Source of the DNA: Neisseria polysaccharea ATCC 43768
GTDB lineage: Bacteria > Pseudomonadota > Gammaproteobacteria > Burkholderiales > Neisseriaceae
NCBI GenBank assembly: GCA_000176735.1
Contig: ADBE01000037.1
Location: 1-64,000, forward strand
DNA length: 64,000 nucleotides
Reading direction: 5' to 3'
Position numbers and translations under genes: made by a program. The notes below the pieces were generated by a model, which worked only from the letters and a program-made list of their open reading frames with translations, searched no databases and had not been told where the DNA came from. Positions 9,330 through 17,713 of the stretch are shown here, one piece after another. Every line of letters starts with the position of its first letter. Position 1 is the stretch's first letter.

Positions 9330-9836
9330 TTAGTAAATGCTGACCAGCACATTGCTATTTGAATGCCGGGCGGTTTTGTAAAAATTGCCGATTTTGTAAA
9401 AGTAGTCGGTAATTTCTTCTTTTATATCATCAATTTCATCTTCATAATCCCAAATATCGGGGTAGATATGATGCTCTTTGCACACCTGCATACTGAAATG
9501 CTCCATTGCACTTTTTATGTCGAAGCCTTCCAAAGCTGAGACGATTTCATGGATTTGGGCGGATTCGATATAAGCGGCGTATCCGTCGCCGTCCGAAATG
9601 GGTACCGTTCCGACGATTGATTCGGATAACAGATTGCCCTTTAAGGGATTTTCTGCACTTTTTCCAGTCAGTACAAAATGCAAAACATCCCACATTTTAT
9701 CGATGTCGAGGCAAACGGCAGCCTCATCCTCCAAATCTTCCAGTTCTTCAAACAATTCCTGCCATTCGGTATCGGTATTTTTAAGCAAAGCCAGTTTTTC
9801 ATTATCGACCAGTTGATAGGTTGCTGTCATTCCCAT
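9330..9836 (-). CDS. DUF1877 (YfbM-like) family protein
   Basis: 168 residues, acidic and soluble. The layout fits DUF1877: start MGMTATYQLV, then LDIDKMWDVLHFVLTGKSAE near residue 45, an ISDGDGYAAYIESAQIHEIV stretch, and a C-terminal ITDYFYKIGNFYKTARHSNS ending in a hydrophobic strand. The biochemical role of the family is unknown; members are often found with polymorphic-toxin immunity clusters. It lies between the FAD oxidoreductase (34 bp upstream, same strand) and the small basic protein. Confidence 0.7.
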   Translation of the reverse strand: MGMTATYQLVDNEKLALLKNTDTEWQELFEELEDLEDEAAVCLDIDKMWDVLHFVLTGKSAENPLKGNLLSESIVGTVPISDGDGYAAYIESAQIHEIVSALEGFDIKSAMEHFSMQVCKEHHIYPDIWDYEDEIDDIKEEITDYFYKIGNFYKTARHSNSNVLVSIY

Positions 9837-9870
9837 GATATTTCCTATAATTTCATTTTGAATTAGTTAT

Positions 9871-11238
9871 TTATGGAAGAAGTTTGCCCGGGTTCATGAT
9901 GTTATATGGATCAAGGTGTTGTTTGATGTTTTTCATCAGGGCGATTTCGGCAGGGGTGCGTACTTTGTCCAGCCACTGTTTTTTGATGATACCTATGCCG
10001 TGTTCGGCAGCAATTGTACCGTTGCAGGCAAGAACGTTGCAATAGACTGTGCTGTTGATGTCGTTTTCGTAACGATAGACTTCATTGCTGAGGATTTCGG
10101 GCAGGAAAGTATTGTAGTGCAGGCTGCCGTCGCCCAGATGTCCGAAGCAGACGATTTGTATGCCTTTGAAATTCTGTTCCAAATCTTTGGCGCACCGGCG
10201 GACAAAGTCGGCAACGCGCCCGATGGGGACGGCAATATCGTGTTTAATGCTGGTTCCCAGTTTGCGTTGTGAAGCGGAGATGTTTTCGCGCAACGCCCAC
10301 ATATTGATACGTTCTTGTTCGCTTTGTGCCAATACGCTGTCGGTAAAGCCTTTTTTATAAAGAAATTCGACGAGCCAATCATTAAGATTGCTGTCGGGTA
10401 ATGAGTCGGTCAACTCAAGTAAAATATGCCATTCTGAATGTGTCGGCAGGGGGAGTTTGCTGAATTCGGAAGACAACTCGGCGGCAAAACGTCCGACCAG
10501 TTCAAAACTGCATAGGCGTTCGGCAAAGTGCGCTTGGGTTTCGGTCAGCAGGCGGACGGCGGATTCGATGTCGGGAATGCCGACCCAGGCGGTCGCCTTG
10601 TCTAAGGGGCGGGCAAAAAGCTTGAGCGTGGCTGCAGTGATAATGCCCAATGTACCTTCGCTACCGATAAACAAATGGCGCAAATCGTAACCCGTGGTGT
10701 TTTTGTGTAGCGGGTGAAGATGGGAAATCAGTTCGCCGTTGGGGAGGACGACTTCCAAACCGATAACCAGGTCGCGCATCGTGCCGTAACGCAATACGTT
10801 CAAACCTCCGGCATTGCAGGCGATGTTGCCGCCGATTTGGCACGAGCCTTCGCTGGCGAGACTGAGTGGAAACAGCCTGTTTGAGGCTTCGGCTGCCTGT
10901 TGGACGGTTTGGAGTACGGAACCTGCTTCGACGGTTATGCAGTTGTCTGACAAATTGATACTGCGGATGCGGTTGAGTTTGGAAAGGTTCAGCAATACGC
11001 CGTTTTCCGATACTGCCGCGCCGCACAAACCGGTATTGCCGCCTTGCGGCGTAACCGGAATGCGGTGTTCGTAACAAAAACGCATAATGGTTTGCACGCT
11101 TTCGACGCTGCGCGGCTGCAAAATGATGTCTGGTGCAGACGTAAAGCGGTTGCGCTGATCTTTTAAAAGCGTCGGAGAAGGTTCGGCAATCTCGTCTGCC
11201 GGCAGGAGTCGGGAAAATTCGGTATGAAGGTCAAGCAT
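9871..11238 (-). CDS. FAD-binding oxidoreductase (GlcD/D-2-hydroxyacid dehydrogenase type)
   Basis: 455-residue flavoprotein of the VAO/p-cresol-methylhydroxylase fold that would oxidise a D-2-hydroxyacid such as D-lactate or D-2-hydroxyglutarate. The FAD-binding half shows VTPQGGNTGLCGAAV and LASEGSCQIGGNIACNAGG; the C-terminal cap has CFGHLGDGSLHYN, AAEHGIGIIKKQWL and the closing HLDPYNIMNPGKLLP. No signal peptide or iron-sulfur cysteine cluster is present. The substrate cannot be read from sequence. Genes in this run (FAD enzyme, DUF1877, small basic protein) share a strand with short gaps. Confidence 0.85.
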   Translation of the reverse strand: MLDLHTEFSRLLPADEIAEPSPTLLKDQRNRFTSAPDIILQPRSVESVQTIMRFCYEHRIPVTPQGGNTGLCGAAVSENGVLLNLSKLNRIRSINLSDNCITVEAGSVLQTVQQAAEASNRLFPLSLASEGSCQIGGNIACNAGGLNVLRYGTMRDLVIGLEVVLPNGELISHLHPLHKNTTGYDLRHLFIGSEGTLGIITAATLKLFARPLDKATAWVGIPDIESAVRLLTETQAHFAERLCSFELVGRFAAELSSEFSKLPLPTHSEWHILLELTDSLPDSNLNDWLVEFLYKKGFTDSVLAQSEQERINMWALRENISASQRKLGTSIKHDIAVPIGRVADFVRRCAKDLEQNFKGIQIVCFGHLGDGSLHYNTFLPEILSNEVYRYENDINSTVYCNVLACNGTIAAEHGIGIIKKQWLDKVRTPAEIALMKNIKQHLDPYNIMNPGKLLP

Positions 11239-11297
11239 GTTTGTCGGAAGGGTAGGGAGAAGATTGAGGAAGGGAATCTGATGCCGTCTGAAAAATC

Positions 11298-11333
11298 AAA
11301 AAAGCAGGATACTGAACGTATCCTGCTTTTTTG
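11298..11333 (-). terminator. Rho-independent terminator of lip
   Basis: A perfect 15-bp stem (AAAAAAGCAGGATAC / GTATCCTGCTTTTTT) with a 5-nt loop lies 15 nt past the lip stop. The A and T runs on both sides make it bidirectional in principle. A single uptake sequence at 11281-11292 follows. Confidence 0.85.
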
Positions 11334-11347
11334 CAAGCGGAAAATGC

Positions 11348-11626
11348 TTATTTTGCAGCTTCGGAAGCAGCTTCGGCAGCAGGAGCTTCAGCGGCAGGAG
11401 CCTCAGAAGCGGCAGCTTCGGCAGCAGGAGCTTCAGCGGCAGGAGCTTCAGAAGCGGCAGCTTCAGCGGCAGGGGCTTCGGTAGAGGAAGCTTCAGAAGC
11501 GGCTGCTTCGGATGCAGGTGCTTCAGTAGCGGGAGCTTCGGCGGCAGGAGCTTCAGCGGCTTTTTCTCCGCCACAGGCGACCAGGGCCAAAGACAACAAA
11601 GCAGCGGCAAACAGGGATGTTTTCAT
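11348..11626 (-). CDS. lip: H.8 antigen Lip, AAEAP-repeat outer-membrane lipoprotein
   Basis: 92-residue lipoprotein. A signal peptide MKTSLFAAALLSLALVACGG ends in a lipobox with the acylated Cys at about residue 18. Almost all the mature chain is imperfect Ala-Glu-Ala-Pro/Ala pentapeptide repeats (AAEAPAAEAP, ATEAPASEAA and similar), with no globular domain. This is the H.8 epitope carried by Neisseria Lip and by the N-terminus of Laz; here no azurin domain follows, so it is Lip. AAAGG lies before the ATG at 11626. Repeat units of about 15 bp make the gene prone to length change. H.8 is a known surface antigen; recent work links Lip to TLR2 signalling. Confidence 0.92.
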   Translation of the reverse strand: MKTSLFAAALLSLALVACGGEKAAEAPAAEAPATEAPASEAAASEASSTEAPAAEAAASEAPAAEAPAAEAAASEAPAAEAPAAEAASEAAK

Positions 11627-12103
11627 TTTAGTAACCTTTAAAATCAATTTAAATCAAATTAGGGTAAAACGGTCATTATCGACCATCATTACAAACCAAG
11701 TTGAAAATTCATTGTTGAATTTTGCGTAATTATGCACCACGAAATAGGGGATTGCAACGGTGTGCAAATGGGAAAGCAAGTTTGAATGAAAAGTTTTCTG
11801 GCGGGCGGATTGATAAATCCTGTAAAACGGTTTTGCTGTTAAAAATTCGATAGGGATGAATATTATAGAGATTAATATAATTCAGTATCTTGTATGATTT
11901 ATTAAGGCAGATTGGGGAAGTCGGCAGACAGGTCGGAATGGTTTTTAAGAATGTTGTAAAAAAGTTACACCGCAATAAAATAACAAAAATTTACATTGAA
12001 ATATGTGCTGTACAGTTTATGAACAGGTTAACGGTAATCGGCCGGTGCGGCGGTTGTGTTAGAATGCGCCTGTAATCAATCTGCTGTTCCTGAAAGGACA
12101 AAT
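11627..12103. other. AT-rich intergenic region between lip and slyD
   Basis: 477 bp with no convincing gene on either strand. It must hold the divergent promoters of lip and slyD. The stretch is noticeably AT-rich around 11860-12010 and contains no uptake-sequence pair, Correia element or dRS3 copy. Confidence 0.6.
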
Positions 12104-12586
12104 ATGGCTATCGTGAAGAATTCCGTGGTTTCGCTGCATTATGAGATGTATGATGCCAACAATCAGCTTTTGGACAAAACCGAAGAACCGATTGCGTATC
12201 TGCACGGCGGTTACGACGGCATTTTCCCTTTGGTGGAAGAGGCGTTGCACGGTAAGGATGTCGGCGATACGGTCGATGTGGCGCTTTCTCCCGACGATGC
12301 GTTCGGCGAGCAGGATCCGGAGTTGGTCCGTATTGAAGATGTGGGCGTGTTTCCTGTTGAAGTCGAAGTCGGCATGATGTTTGAAGCCGACGATCCTGAA
12401 ACCGGCGATGTTGTCGTCTATCGTGTAACCGATGTTGCCGACGGCAAGGCGGTGGTGGACGGCAACCATCCTTTGGCAGGCATGAAAATCCGCTTTAAGG
12501 CTACGGTTGAAAGCGTGCGCAATGCATCCGATGAGGAAATCGCACACGGTCATGTCCACGGTCCGCACGGTCATCACCACCACTGA
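12104..12586 (+). CDS. slyD: FKBP-type peptidyl-prolyl isomerase SlyD
   Basis: 160-residue cytoplasmic chaperone/proline isomerase. The split FKBP domain starts VSLHYEMYDANNQLLDKTEE and holds LHGGYDGIFPLVEEALHGKD. The insert-in-flap domain spans roughly residues 70-125 (FGEQDPELVRIEDV to NHPLAGMKIRFKATVE). The His-rich tail HGHVHGPHGHHHH is typical of metal-binding SlyD and suggests nickel handling. The start at 12104 has a GAAAGGA ribosome-binding site. An uptake-sequence terminator follows at 12611. Confidence 0.93.
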   Translation: MAIVKNSVVSLHYEMYDANNQLLDKTEEPIAYLHGGYDGIFPLVEEALHGKDVGDTVDVALSPDDAFGEQDPELVRIEDVGVFPVEVEVGMMFEADDPETGDVVVYRVTDVADGKAVVDGNHPLAGMKIRFKATVESVRNASDEEIAHGHVHGPHGHHHH

Positions 12587-12610
12587 TTGCCGGCAGCTTG
12601 GAGGTATCTG

Positions 12611-12652
12611 ATGCCGTCTGAAAAGGGTTTGTTCCGTTTCAGACGGCATTTT
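12611..12652 (+). terminator. Inverted uptake-sequence terminator after slyD
   Basis: ATGCCGTCTGAAAA pairs with TTTCAGACGGCAT and is followed by TTTTG. Confidence 0.75.
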
Positions 12653-12672
12653 GTTTGATGGATGGAGAAGGT

Positions 12673-13485
12673 ATGTCGGTTGGGCATTATGAGAATTTTC
12701 CCGTCGGTTCGCTGATTTTGCCGCGCAGGTTGAGGAAGCCGGTTCACGCGGTGTACGCGTTTGCACGGACGGCGGACGATATGGCGGACGAGGGCAGTAT
12801 GCCGTCTGAAGCCAGGTTGGCGGGGTTGGAGGGTTTGCGGCGCGAGTTGGACGTGTTGGCATCGGGCGGCCGGTCGGCGCATCCTTTGATTGCACGATTG
12901 GATGCCGAGGCGGTTGTGCCGTTCGGTTTGGATTTGCAGCCGTTTTATGATTTGCTTTCGGCGTTTTCGCAGGATGTGGTCAAAACGCGGTACGCGCATT
13001 TCGGCGAGCTGGCCGATTATTGCCGGCGTTCCGCCAACCCTGTCGGACGCATTATGCTGGCTTTGTACGGGAAAACGGATGCGGTGTGTGTGGCGCAAAG
13101 CGACGGTATCTGTACGGCTTTGCAACTGGTGAATTTTTGGCAGGATGTGGCTGTGGATTGGCAAAAGGGCAGGGTTTATATCCCGCAGGACGATTTGTTG
13201 AAATTCGGTGTTTCCGAAGGACAGATTGCGGAGGGTAGGGCGGATGCGGCGTTTCAGCGGCTGATGGCGTATGAGTGCCGACGCGCATTCCGTATGCTGA
13301 AGGCGGGTTCGCCTTTGGCGCGCGAATTGAAAGGGCGTATCGGTTTGGAACTCCGTATGATTGTGTTGGGGGCGCAGTTGATTTTGCAGAAACTGGACGC
13401 GTGCCGATACGATGTGTTTGCACAACGCCCCGTTTTGGATAAGAAGGATTGGTTGATTATGCTGAAACGCGCGTTGTGGAAATGA
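12673..13485 (+). CDS. Squalene/phytoene synthase family protein (HpnC-like)
   Basis: 270-residue all-alpha prenyl synthase. The first Asp-rich motif AFARTADDMADEG (~residue 30) and the second, LQLVNFWQDVAVDWQKGRVY (~155), would bind the Mg-diphosphates of two farnesyl diphosphate molecules; LPRRLRKPVHAVYAFAR matches HpnC. HpnC with HpnD and HpnE makes squalene for hopanoids elsewhere. No hpnD, hpnE or cyclase is in the window, so its product here is uncertain. The residues MPSEA (~46) come from an uptake sequence inside the gene. I chose the ATG at 12673, with GGAG 6 nt ahead. Confidence 0.85.
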   Translation: MSVGHYENFPVGSLILPRRLRKPVHAVYAFARTADDMADEGSMPSEARLAGLEGLRRELDVLASGGRSAHPLIARLDAEAVVPFGLDLQPFYDLLSAFSQDVVKTRYAHFGELADYCRRSANPVGRIMLALYGKTDAVCVAQSDGICTALQLVNFWQDVAVDWQKGRVYIPQDDLLKFGVSEGQIAEGRADAAFQRLMAYECRRAFRMLKAGSPLARELKGRIGLELRMIVLGAQLILQKLDACRYDVFAQRPVLDKKDWLIMLKRALWK

Positions 13486-13499
13486 TTGGGGGGAAATGC

Positions 13500-13540
13500 A
13501 TGCCGTCTGAAAGGGGTTATTCCGCTTCAGACGGCATTTT
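13500..13540 (+). terminator. Inverted uptake-sequence terminator after the HpnC-like gene
   Basis: ATGCCGTCTGAAAGG faces CTTCAGACGGCAT, followed by TTTTG. It also lies just beyond the convergent DUF1841 gene and could serve both. Confidence 0.75.
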
Positions 13541-13557
13541 GCAGGCGGTTGGTATGG

Positions 13558-14028
13558 TCAGGCGATTTCATGCGGGTTCAACCTGGCTTGATCTTCTGCA
13601 CCCAAGCCGATGAGTTTGCGCAGTCGGGTCATGTAGAAATTGACATCCAAACCGGTGCCGTAGCGTTGCGCCGTCCACAGTGTTTCCGCCAGTGCCTCCA
13701 TCATTTCGTGTTCGGCTTCCAGCCAGCCGCGTTTGGCGCACAGGGTGTCGTGGATGGCGCGTATGCCGTGTGGCTGGTCTATGCCCGCCTGTTCTTGGAC
13801 GGACAGATGCAGCGACATATGCAGGAAGGGGTTGCTTTCGCCGTTTTCGGGCAGCCAGTCGGTGTCCAGATGGTCTTCGATGCGTTCGAGATAGCGGTGG
13901 TATTCGGGATGGGCTTCGATAATGCGGAGGGCTTTCTGTTCCAGTGCGCTCAGTTGCAGCGGATTGAGCCGCTGCTGCCACACGCGGGCGAAAAAGCGGC
14001 GGACATCGTGGGTGTTTACATCGTACAT
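13558..14028 (-). CDS. DUF1841 family protein
   Basis: 156-residue soluble helical protein of unknown function. Family hallmarks are the start MYDVNTHDVRRFFARVW, EAHPEYHRYLE, the central SNPFLHMSLHLSVQEQAGID with PHGIRAIHDTL, and EHEMMEALAETLWTAQRYG. Conserved His and Glu residues in the last two motifs could bind metal, but that is my inference. I start at ATG 14028, which aligns with the family N-terminus; the longer frame begins only with TTG. It is convergent with the HpnC-like gene and divergent from dsbD. Confidence 0.8.
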   Translation of the reverse strand: MYDVNTHDVRRFFARVWQQRLNPLQLSALEQKALRIIEAHPEYHRYLERIEDHLDTDWLPENGESNPFLHMSLHLSVQEQAGIDQPHGIRAIHDTLCAKRGWLEAEHEMMEALAETLWTAQRYGTGLDVNFYMTRLRKLIGLGAEDQARLNPHEIA

Positions 14029-14148
14029 AATGTGTTCGGCAAAAATGCGTATAGGCTGGGACAATGGGGGTTTTACATAAATTAAATCTTACCGTCAACC
14101 TTACCTTTTATAATATGGACAAATTATTTGTCTGAAACGGATTCGATT

Positions 14149-15954
14149 ATGAAAAAACTGATTTGCCTGTTTGCCGTATTTTTGATGTTGTGCGGACGGG
14201 CTTTCGCGCTGGATGCGAACGATCTGCTGCCGCCGGAAAAGGCATTCGTGCCGGAGCTTGCCGTTGCCGACGACGGTGTGAACGTCCGTTTCAAGATTGC
14301 CGACGGATACTATATGTATCAGGCGAAAATCGTCGGCAAGACCGATCCGGCGGATTTGTTGGGACAGCCTTCTTTCAGCAAAGGTGAAGAGAAGGAAGAC
14401 GAGTTTTTCGGCAGGCAGACGGTTTACCATCACGAGGCGCAGGTTGCCTTTCCTTATGCAAAGGCTGTCGGCGAACCGTATAAATTGGTTTTGACCTATC
14501 AGGGCTGTGCCGAAGCCGGCGTGTGCTATCCGCCCGTGGATACCGAGTTTGATATTTCCGGCAACGGCACCTACCATCCGCAAACCGACGAACCGGCATC
14601 CGCCAAAGACCGCTTTTTGCAGCCTTCCGCCCCAAACGGCAGCGGGGCGTTGCCGCCCCCGAAGGGGGATGAGGGCGGCGACAGCCGTTTCAAGCTGTCT
14701 TGGGATACGCTCAACGCCAACCTGTTGGCGTTTTTTCTCGCCGGTTTGGGCCTGAGTTTTACCGCCTGTATGTATCCCCTGCTGCCGATTGTGTCCAGTA
14801 TTGTGGTCGGCGACAAAAAGGCGGGCAAGGCGCGGGCGTTTGTGCTGTCCGTCGTTTATGTTCAGGGTTTGGCTCTGACTTATACGCTGGTCGGCATTGT
14901 TGCCGGACTGACGGGCGCGCTGCTGACCGTATGGTTGCAGCAGGCTTGGGTCGTGTTGGCGGCATCGGCTTTGATGGTTGTCTTGGCACTGTCTATGTTC
15001 GGGCTGTTCAACATCCAGCTTCCCAACGCCGTGCAGTCGTATTTCCAAAACCAGAGCAGCAAACTTTCAGGCGGTAAAATCGTTTCCGTCTTTATTATGG
15101 GCATTCTGTCCGCGCTGATTGTCGGGCCGTGCGTCGCCCCGCCGCTGGCATTTGCTTTGGGCTATATCGGTCAGACGGGCGATGCGGTTTTGGGCGGTTT
15201 GGCACTTTACACTTTGGCGTTGGGCACCGGCGTGCCGCTGATTGCCATCGGCACGTTCGGCGGACATATCCTGCCTAAGGCAGGCGATTGGATGAATGCC
15301 GTCAAATACGCTTTCGGCTTCATCCTGCTAGCCGTCGCCGTTTACCTCGCCACGCCGCACTTGCCCTATTATCTCGTCGTCGCGCTGTACACGCTGCTGA
15401 TGCTGGTTCCTGCCTTTATGCTGCTGGTCAACGGACGCAGGCAGAAACGCCGTCCGAAAGCTGCGGCATTCGCATTGGGCGGCATATTGCTGATAGGCGG
15501 CGCGTGGTTCGGCTGGCAGGGCGCAAACGGCAAAACGACCGCGCTGCACCATTTCCTGACCCTCAATCCGCCAGTCGAAGCAGGCAAATCTTCGGAACAC
15601 GGCAAAATGTTTGCCGATACTGCCGCGCTGAAGGCAGCGATGGATACGGCGTTGCAAGAACATCCCGACAAACCCGTCGTTTTGGATTTTTATGCCGACT
15701 GGTGCATTTCCTGCAAAGAAATGGCGGCTTACACGCTCAATCAGCCGGAAGTGCATCAGGCAGTCGATATGGAACGCTTTTTCCAAATCGACGTAACCGC
15801 CAACACGCCCGAACATCAGGCGTTGTTGAAAGAATACGGTCTGTTCGGGCCGCCGGGCGTGTTTGTCGTCCGCGCCGACGGCAGCCGCAGCGAGCCGTTG
15901 CTGGGTTTTGTCAAAGCAGACAAGTTTATCGAGTGGTATGAGCAAAACCGCTGA
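14149..15954 (+). CDS. dsbD: Thiol:disulfide interchange protein DsbD
   Basis: 601-residue inner-membrane protein that passes electrons from cytoplasmic thioredoxin to periplasmic DsbC-type and c-type cytochrome maturation proteins. A signal peptide (MKKLICLFAVFLMLCGRAFA) precedes the periplasmic alpha domain with its CAEAGVC cysteines (~residues 119-126). An eight-helix core follows with CMYPLLP (~206) and CVAPPLAF (~327). The thioredoxin-like gamma domain has the motif DWCISCKEM (~520). All three cysteine pairs are present. ATG 14149 was chosen because it starts the signal peptide; a TTG 21 nt upstream is weaker. An uptake-sequence terminator follows. Confidence 0.95.
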   Translation: MKKLICLFAVFLMLCGRAFALDANDLLPPEKAFVPELAVADDGVNVRFKIADGYYMYQAKIVGKTDPADLLGQPSFSKGEEKEDEFFGRQTVYHHEAQVAFPYAKAVGEPYKLVLTYQGCAEAGVCYPPVDTEFDISGNGTYHPQTDEPASAKDRFLQPSAPNGSGALPPPKGDEGGDSRFKLSWDTLNANLLAFFLAGLGLSFTACMYPLLPIVSSIVVGDKKAGKARAFVLSVVYVQGLALTYTLVGIVAGLTGALLTVWLQQAWVVLAASALMVVLALSMFGLFNIQLPNAVQSYFQNQSSKLSGGKIVSVFIMGILSALIVGPCVAPPLAFALGYIGQTGDAVLGGLALYTLALGTGVPLIAIGTFGGHILPKAGDWMNAVKYAFGFILLAVAVYLATPHLPYYLVVALYTLLMLVPAFMLLVNGRRQKRRPKAAAFALGGILLIGGAWFGWQGANGKTTALHHFLTLNPPVEAGKSSEHGKMFADTAALKAAMDTALQEHPDKPVVLDFYADWCISCKEMAAYTLNQPEVHQAVDMERFFQIDVTANTPEHQALLKEYGLFGPPGVFVVRADGSRSEPLLGFVKADKFIEWYEQNR

Positions 15955-15968
15955 TTCCGATGTTTCAA

Positions 15969-15998
15969 ATGCCGTCTGAAGTTCTCAGACGGCATTTT
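15969..15998 (+). terminator. Inverted uptake-sequence terminator after dsbD
   Basis: ATGCCGTCTGAAGT is paired with CTCAGACGGCAT and followed by TTTTTG, 15 nt beyond the dsbD stop. Confidence 0.8.
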
Positions 15999-16049
15999 TG
16001 TCAGAAAGGAAAACGGCAATATCCGCTATACACACGGAAGCAGTCCAAA

Positions 16050-16123
16050 GATGTGAAAACCGTGTGTATAAGTCGGTTTGCGTATTGAAATTAAAAGATA
16101 AAAATACGATGATTAAAAAATAG
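16050..16123. repeat. 74-nt AT-rich repeat, copy A
   Basis: This block aligns without gaps to 19898-19971, with 60 of 74 positions identical by my count. Shared features are GTGAA, AATAAG/TATAAG, GGTTTG, ATTGAAAT, AAAAATACG and TAAAAAATAG. Both copies lie just after uptake-sequence elements at gene 3' ends. The tail TGATTAAAAAATAG recurs at 16218-16233. I do not recognise the family. Confidence 0.6.
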
Positions 16124-16314
16124 GCATAAGAAAAGATAAACACAGCCGGTGTTTGCCGGTGCGTGTATCTTTTGTGGAAAAACATCTTAATGCCATGTAT
16201 TTTATGGAAAATAATAACATGATTAAAAAATAGTCAATCATTAAGGTTCAGGTGGGCGGCTGCAACCGTCAATGTCTGAAAAGAGGCAGTGCTGTTTAAG
16301 TATGGAAAGCCGGA

Positions 16315-16469
16315 TATAGTGGATTAACAAAAATCAGGACAAGGCGACGAAGCCGCAGACAGTACAAATAGTACGGAGCCGATTCACTTGGTGCTTCAGC
16401 ACCTTAGAGAATCGTTCTCTTTGAGCTAAGGCGAGGCAACGCCGTACTGGTTTTTGTTAATCCACTATA
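16315..16469. mobile_element. Correia repeat enclosed element (full length, 155 bp)
   Basis: Terminal inverted repeats TATAGTGGATTAACAAAAA and TTTTTGTTAATCCACTATA bound a 155-bp element with the usual interior (AGGACAAGGCGACGAAGCCG and TACGGCGTTGCC-type end). This is a non-autonomous MITE of Neisseria with a TA target preference. Transcribed copies are cut by RNase III, and ends can supply promoters. Here it sits in the non-coding gap between the convergent dsbD and ackA genes, touching the ackA terminator. Confidence 0.95.
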
Positions 16470-16500
16470 AAAAAACTGCCTCCGTTTCCGAAGGCAGTTC
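16470..16500 (-). terminator. Rho-independent terminator of ackA
   Basis: On the minus strand AACTGCCT pairs with AGGCAGTT around a 10-nt loop and runs into TTTTTTT, 17 nt after the ackA stop. The T run abuts the right end of the Correia element. Confidence 0.8.
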
Positions 16501-16516
16501 GCGTGAGGATAAAACC

Positions 16517-17713
16517 TTACAGACCGCTCAAACGGGCGGTATCGTGGGCAATCATCAGCTCTTCGTTGGTCGGAATGACCACGGCAACGGCTTTGCTGTC
16601 GGCAGTGGTAATCACGCCGGCGTTGCCAAAGCGGGCTTTCAGGTTAGCTTCTTGGTCGATGTTTATACCGAGGAAGCCCAAGTAGCCGATCACGCGTTCG
16701 CGGATGATGTCGGAGTTTTCGCCAATACCGCCGGTAAAGACCAGTGCGTCCAAGCCGCCTGCGGCAACCGCCATACTGCCGATGTATTTGGCAAGGCGGT
16801 AGATAAACATATCCAAGGCCAATTTCGCACCTTTATGCCCCTTGGCGGCTTCTTCTTCAATGGTGCGGCAGTCGTTGGACAGGCCGGAAATGCCGAGCAG
16901 ACCGGATTTTTTGTTCAGCATTTCGGTGATTTGGGCAATGGTCATATTGGCGTTTTCGGCGAGGAAGCCGAATACGGAAGGATCGATGTCGCCGCTGCGC
17001 GTACCCATTACCAGCCCTTCCAGCGGGGTCAGGCCCATACTGGTGTCGCGCGATTCGCCGTTGGCGACGGCGGTGATGGACGCGCCGTTGCCCAAGTGGG
17101 CAATGACCATACGCAGGTCTTTTTTGTCTTTGCCGAGGAAGCGCGCGGTTTCGTCGGCAACGAAGCGGTAGCTGGTACCGTGCGCGCCGTAGCGGCGCAG
17201 GCCGTATTTTTCATAGTATTCTTGCGGAACGGCGTATTTGTAGGCGTGTTCCGGCATGGTTTGGTGGAAGGCGGTGTCGAAAACGACGACGTTGGGCAGG
17301 CCTTTGAAAATGCTTTGTGCGGCACGCAGGCCCAAGAGGTGGGCGGGGTTGTGCAGAGGGGCGAGCGGGATGCATTTTTCGATGCCGGCAATGACTTCGT
17401 CGTCAACGAGGATGGATTCGCTGTACAGTTCGCCGCCGCTGACGACGCGGTGGCCGATGGCGCCGATGCGGCTGTCGAGGCCGTGGGCTTTGAGTTCTTC
17501 CATCAGGGCTTCGACTGCGCCGGTGTGGTCGGGCTTGGCAGACAGGTCGACTTTGTGTTTTTCGCCGTTTACTTTGAATGTGATGTAGGCATCGGGCAGG
17601 TTGAGTTTTTCGGCAAGGCAGCTGAGCAGGACTTCGCCGCTGCCGTTATCCAGGACCGCGCCTTTGAGGGACGAGCTGCCGCAGTTCAAAACCAAGATTA
17701 ATTTTTGGGACAT
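16517..17713 (-). CDS. ackA: Acetate kinase
   Basis: 398-residue cytoplasmic enzyme that interconverts acetyl phosphate + ADP and acetate + ATP. Signatures are the N-terminal LILVLNCGSSSLKGAV, IGHRVVSGGELYSESILVDD, FDTAFHQTMPEHAYKYAVP (~175), RRYGAHGTSYRFVADETA, LGNGASITAV, GTRSGDIDPS, and FTGGIGENSDIIRERV near 325. The start at 17713 aligns with the family; a longer frame would add MPSETFRSKK from an uptake sequence, which I reject. pta is not adjacent. Confidence 0.96.
   Translation of the reverse strand: MSQKLILVLNCGSSSLKGAVLDNGSGEVLLSCLAEKLNLPDAYITFKVNGEKHKVDLSAKPDHTGAVEALMEELKAHGLDSRIGAIGHRVVSGGELYSESILVDDEVIAGIEKCIPLAPLHNPAHLLGLRAAQSIFKGLPNVVVFDTAFHQTMPEHAYKYAVPQEYYEKYGLRRYGAHGTSYRFVADETARFLGKDKKDLRMVIAHLGNGASITAVANGESRDTSMGLTPLEGLVMGTRSGDIDPSVFGFLAENANMTIAQITEMLNKKSGLLGISGLSNDCRTIEEEAAKGHKGAKLALDMFIYRLAKYIGSMAVAAGGLDALVFTGGIGENSDIIRERVIGYLGFLGINIDQEANLKARFGNAGVITTADSKAVAVVIPTNEELMIAHDTARLSGL

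Noticed and set aside
11348-11626. Annotation as the azurin-type lipoprotein Laz
   Set aside because: Only the AAEAP repeat part is present; no cupredoxin domain follows before the stop.
16454-17701. A 415-codon open frame on the plus strand opposite ackA
   Set aside because: It mirrors the acetate kinase codons and has a Gly/Phe/Val-rich low-complexity translation with no domain.
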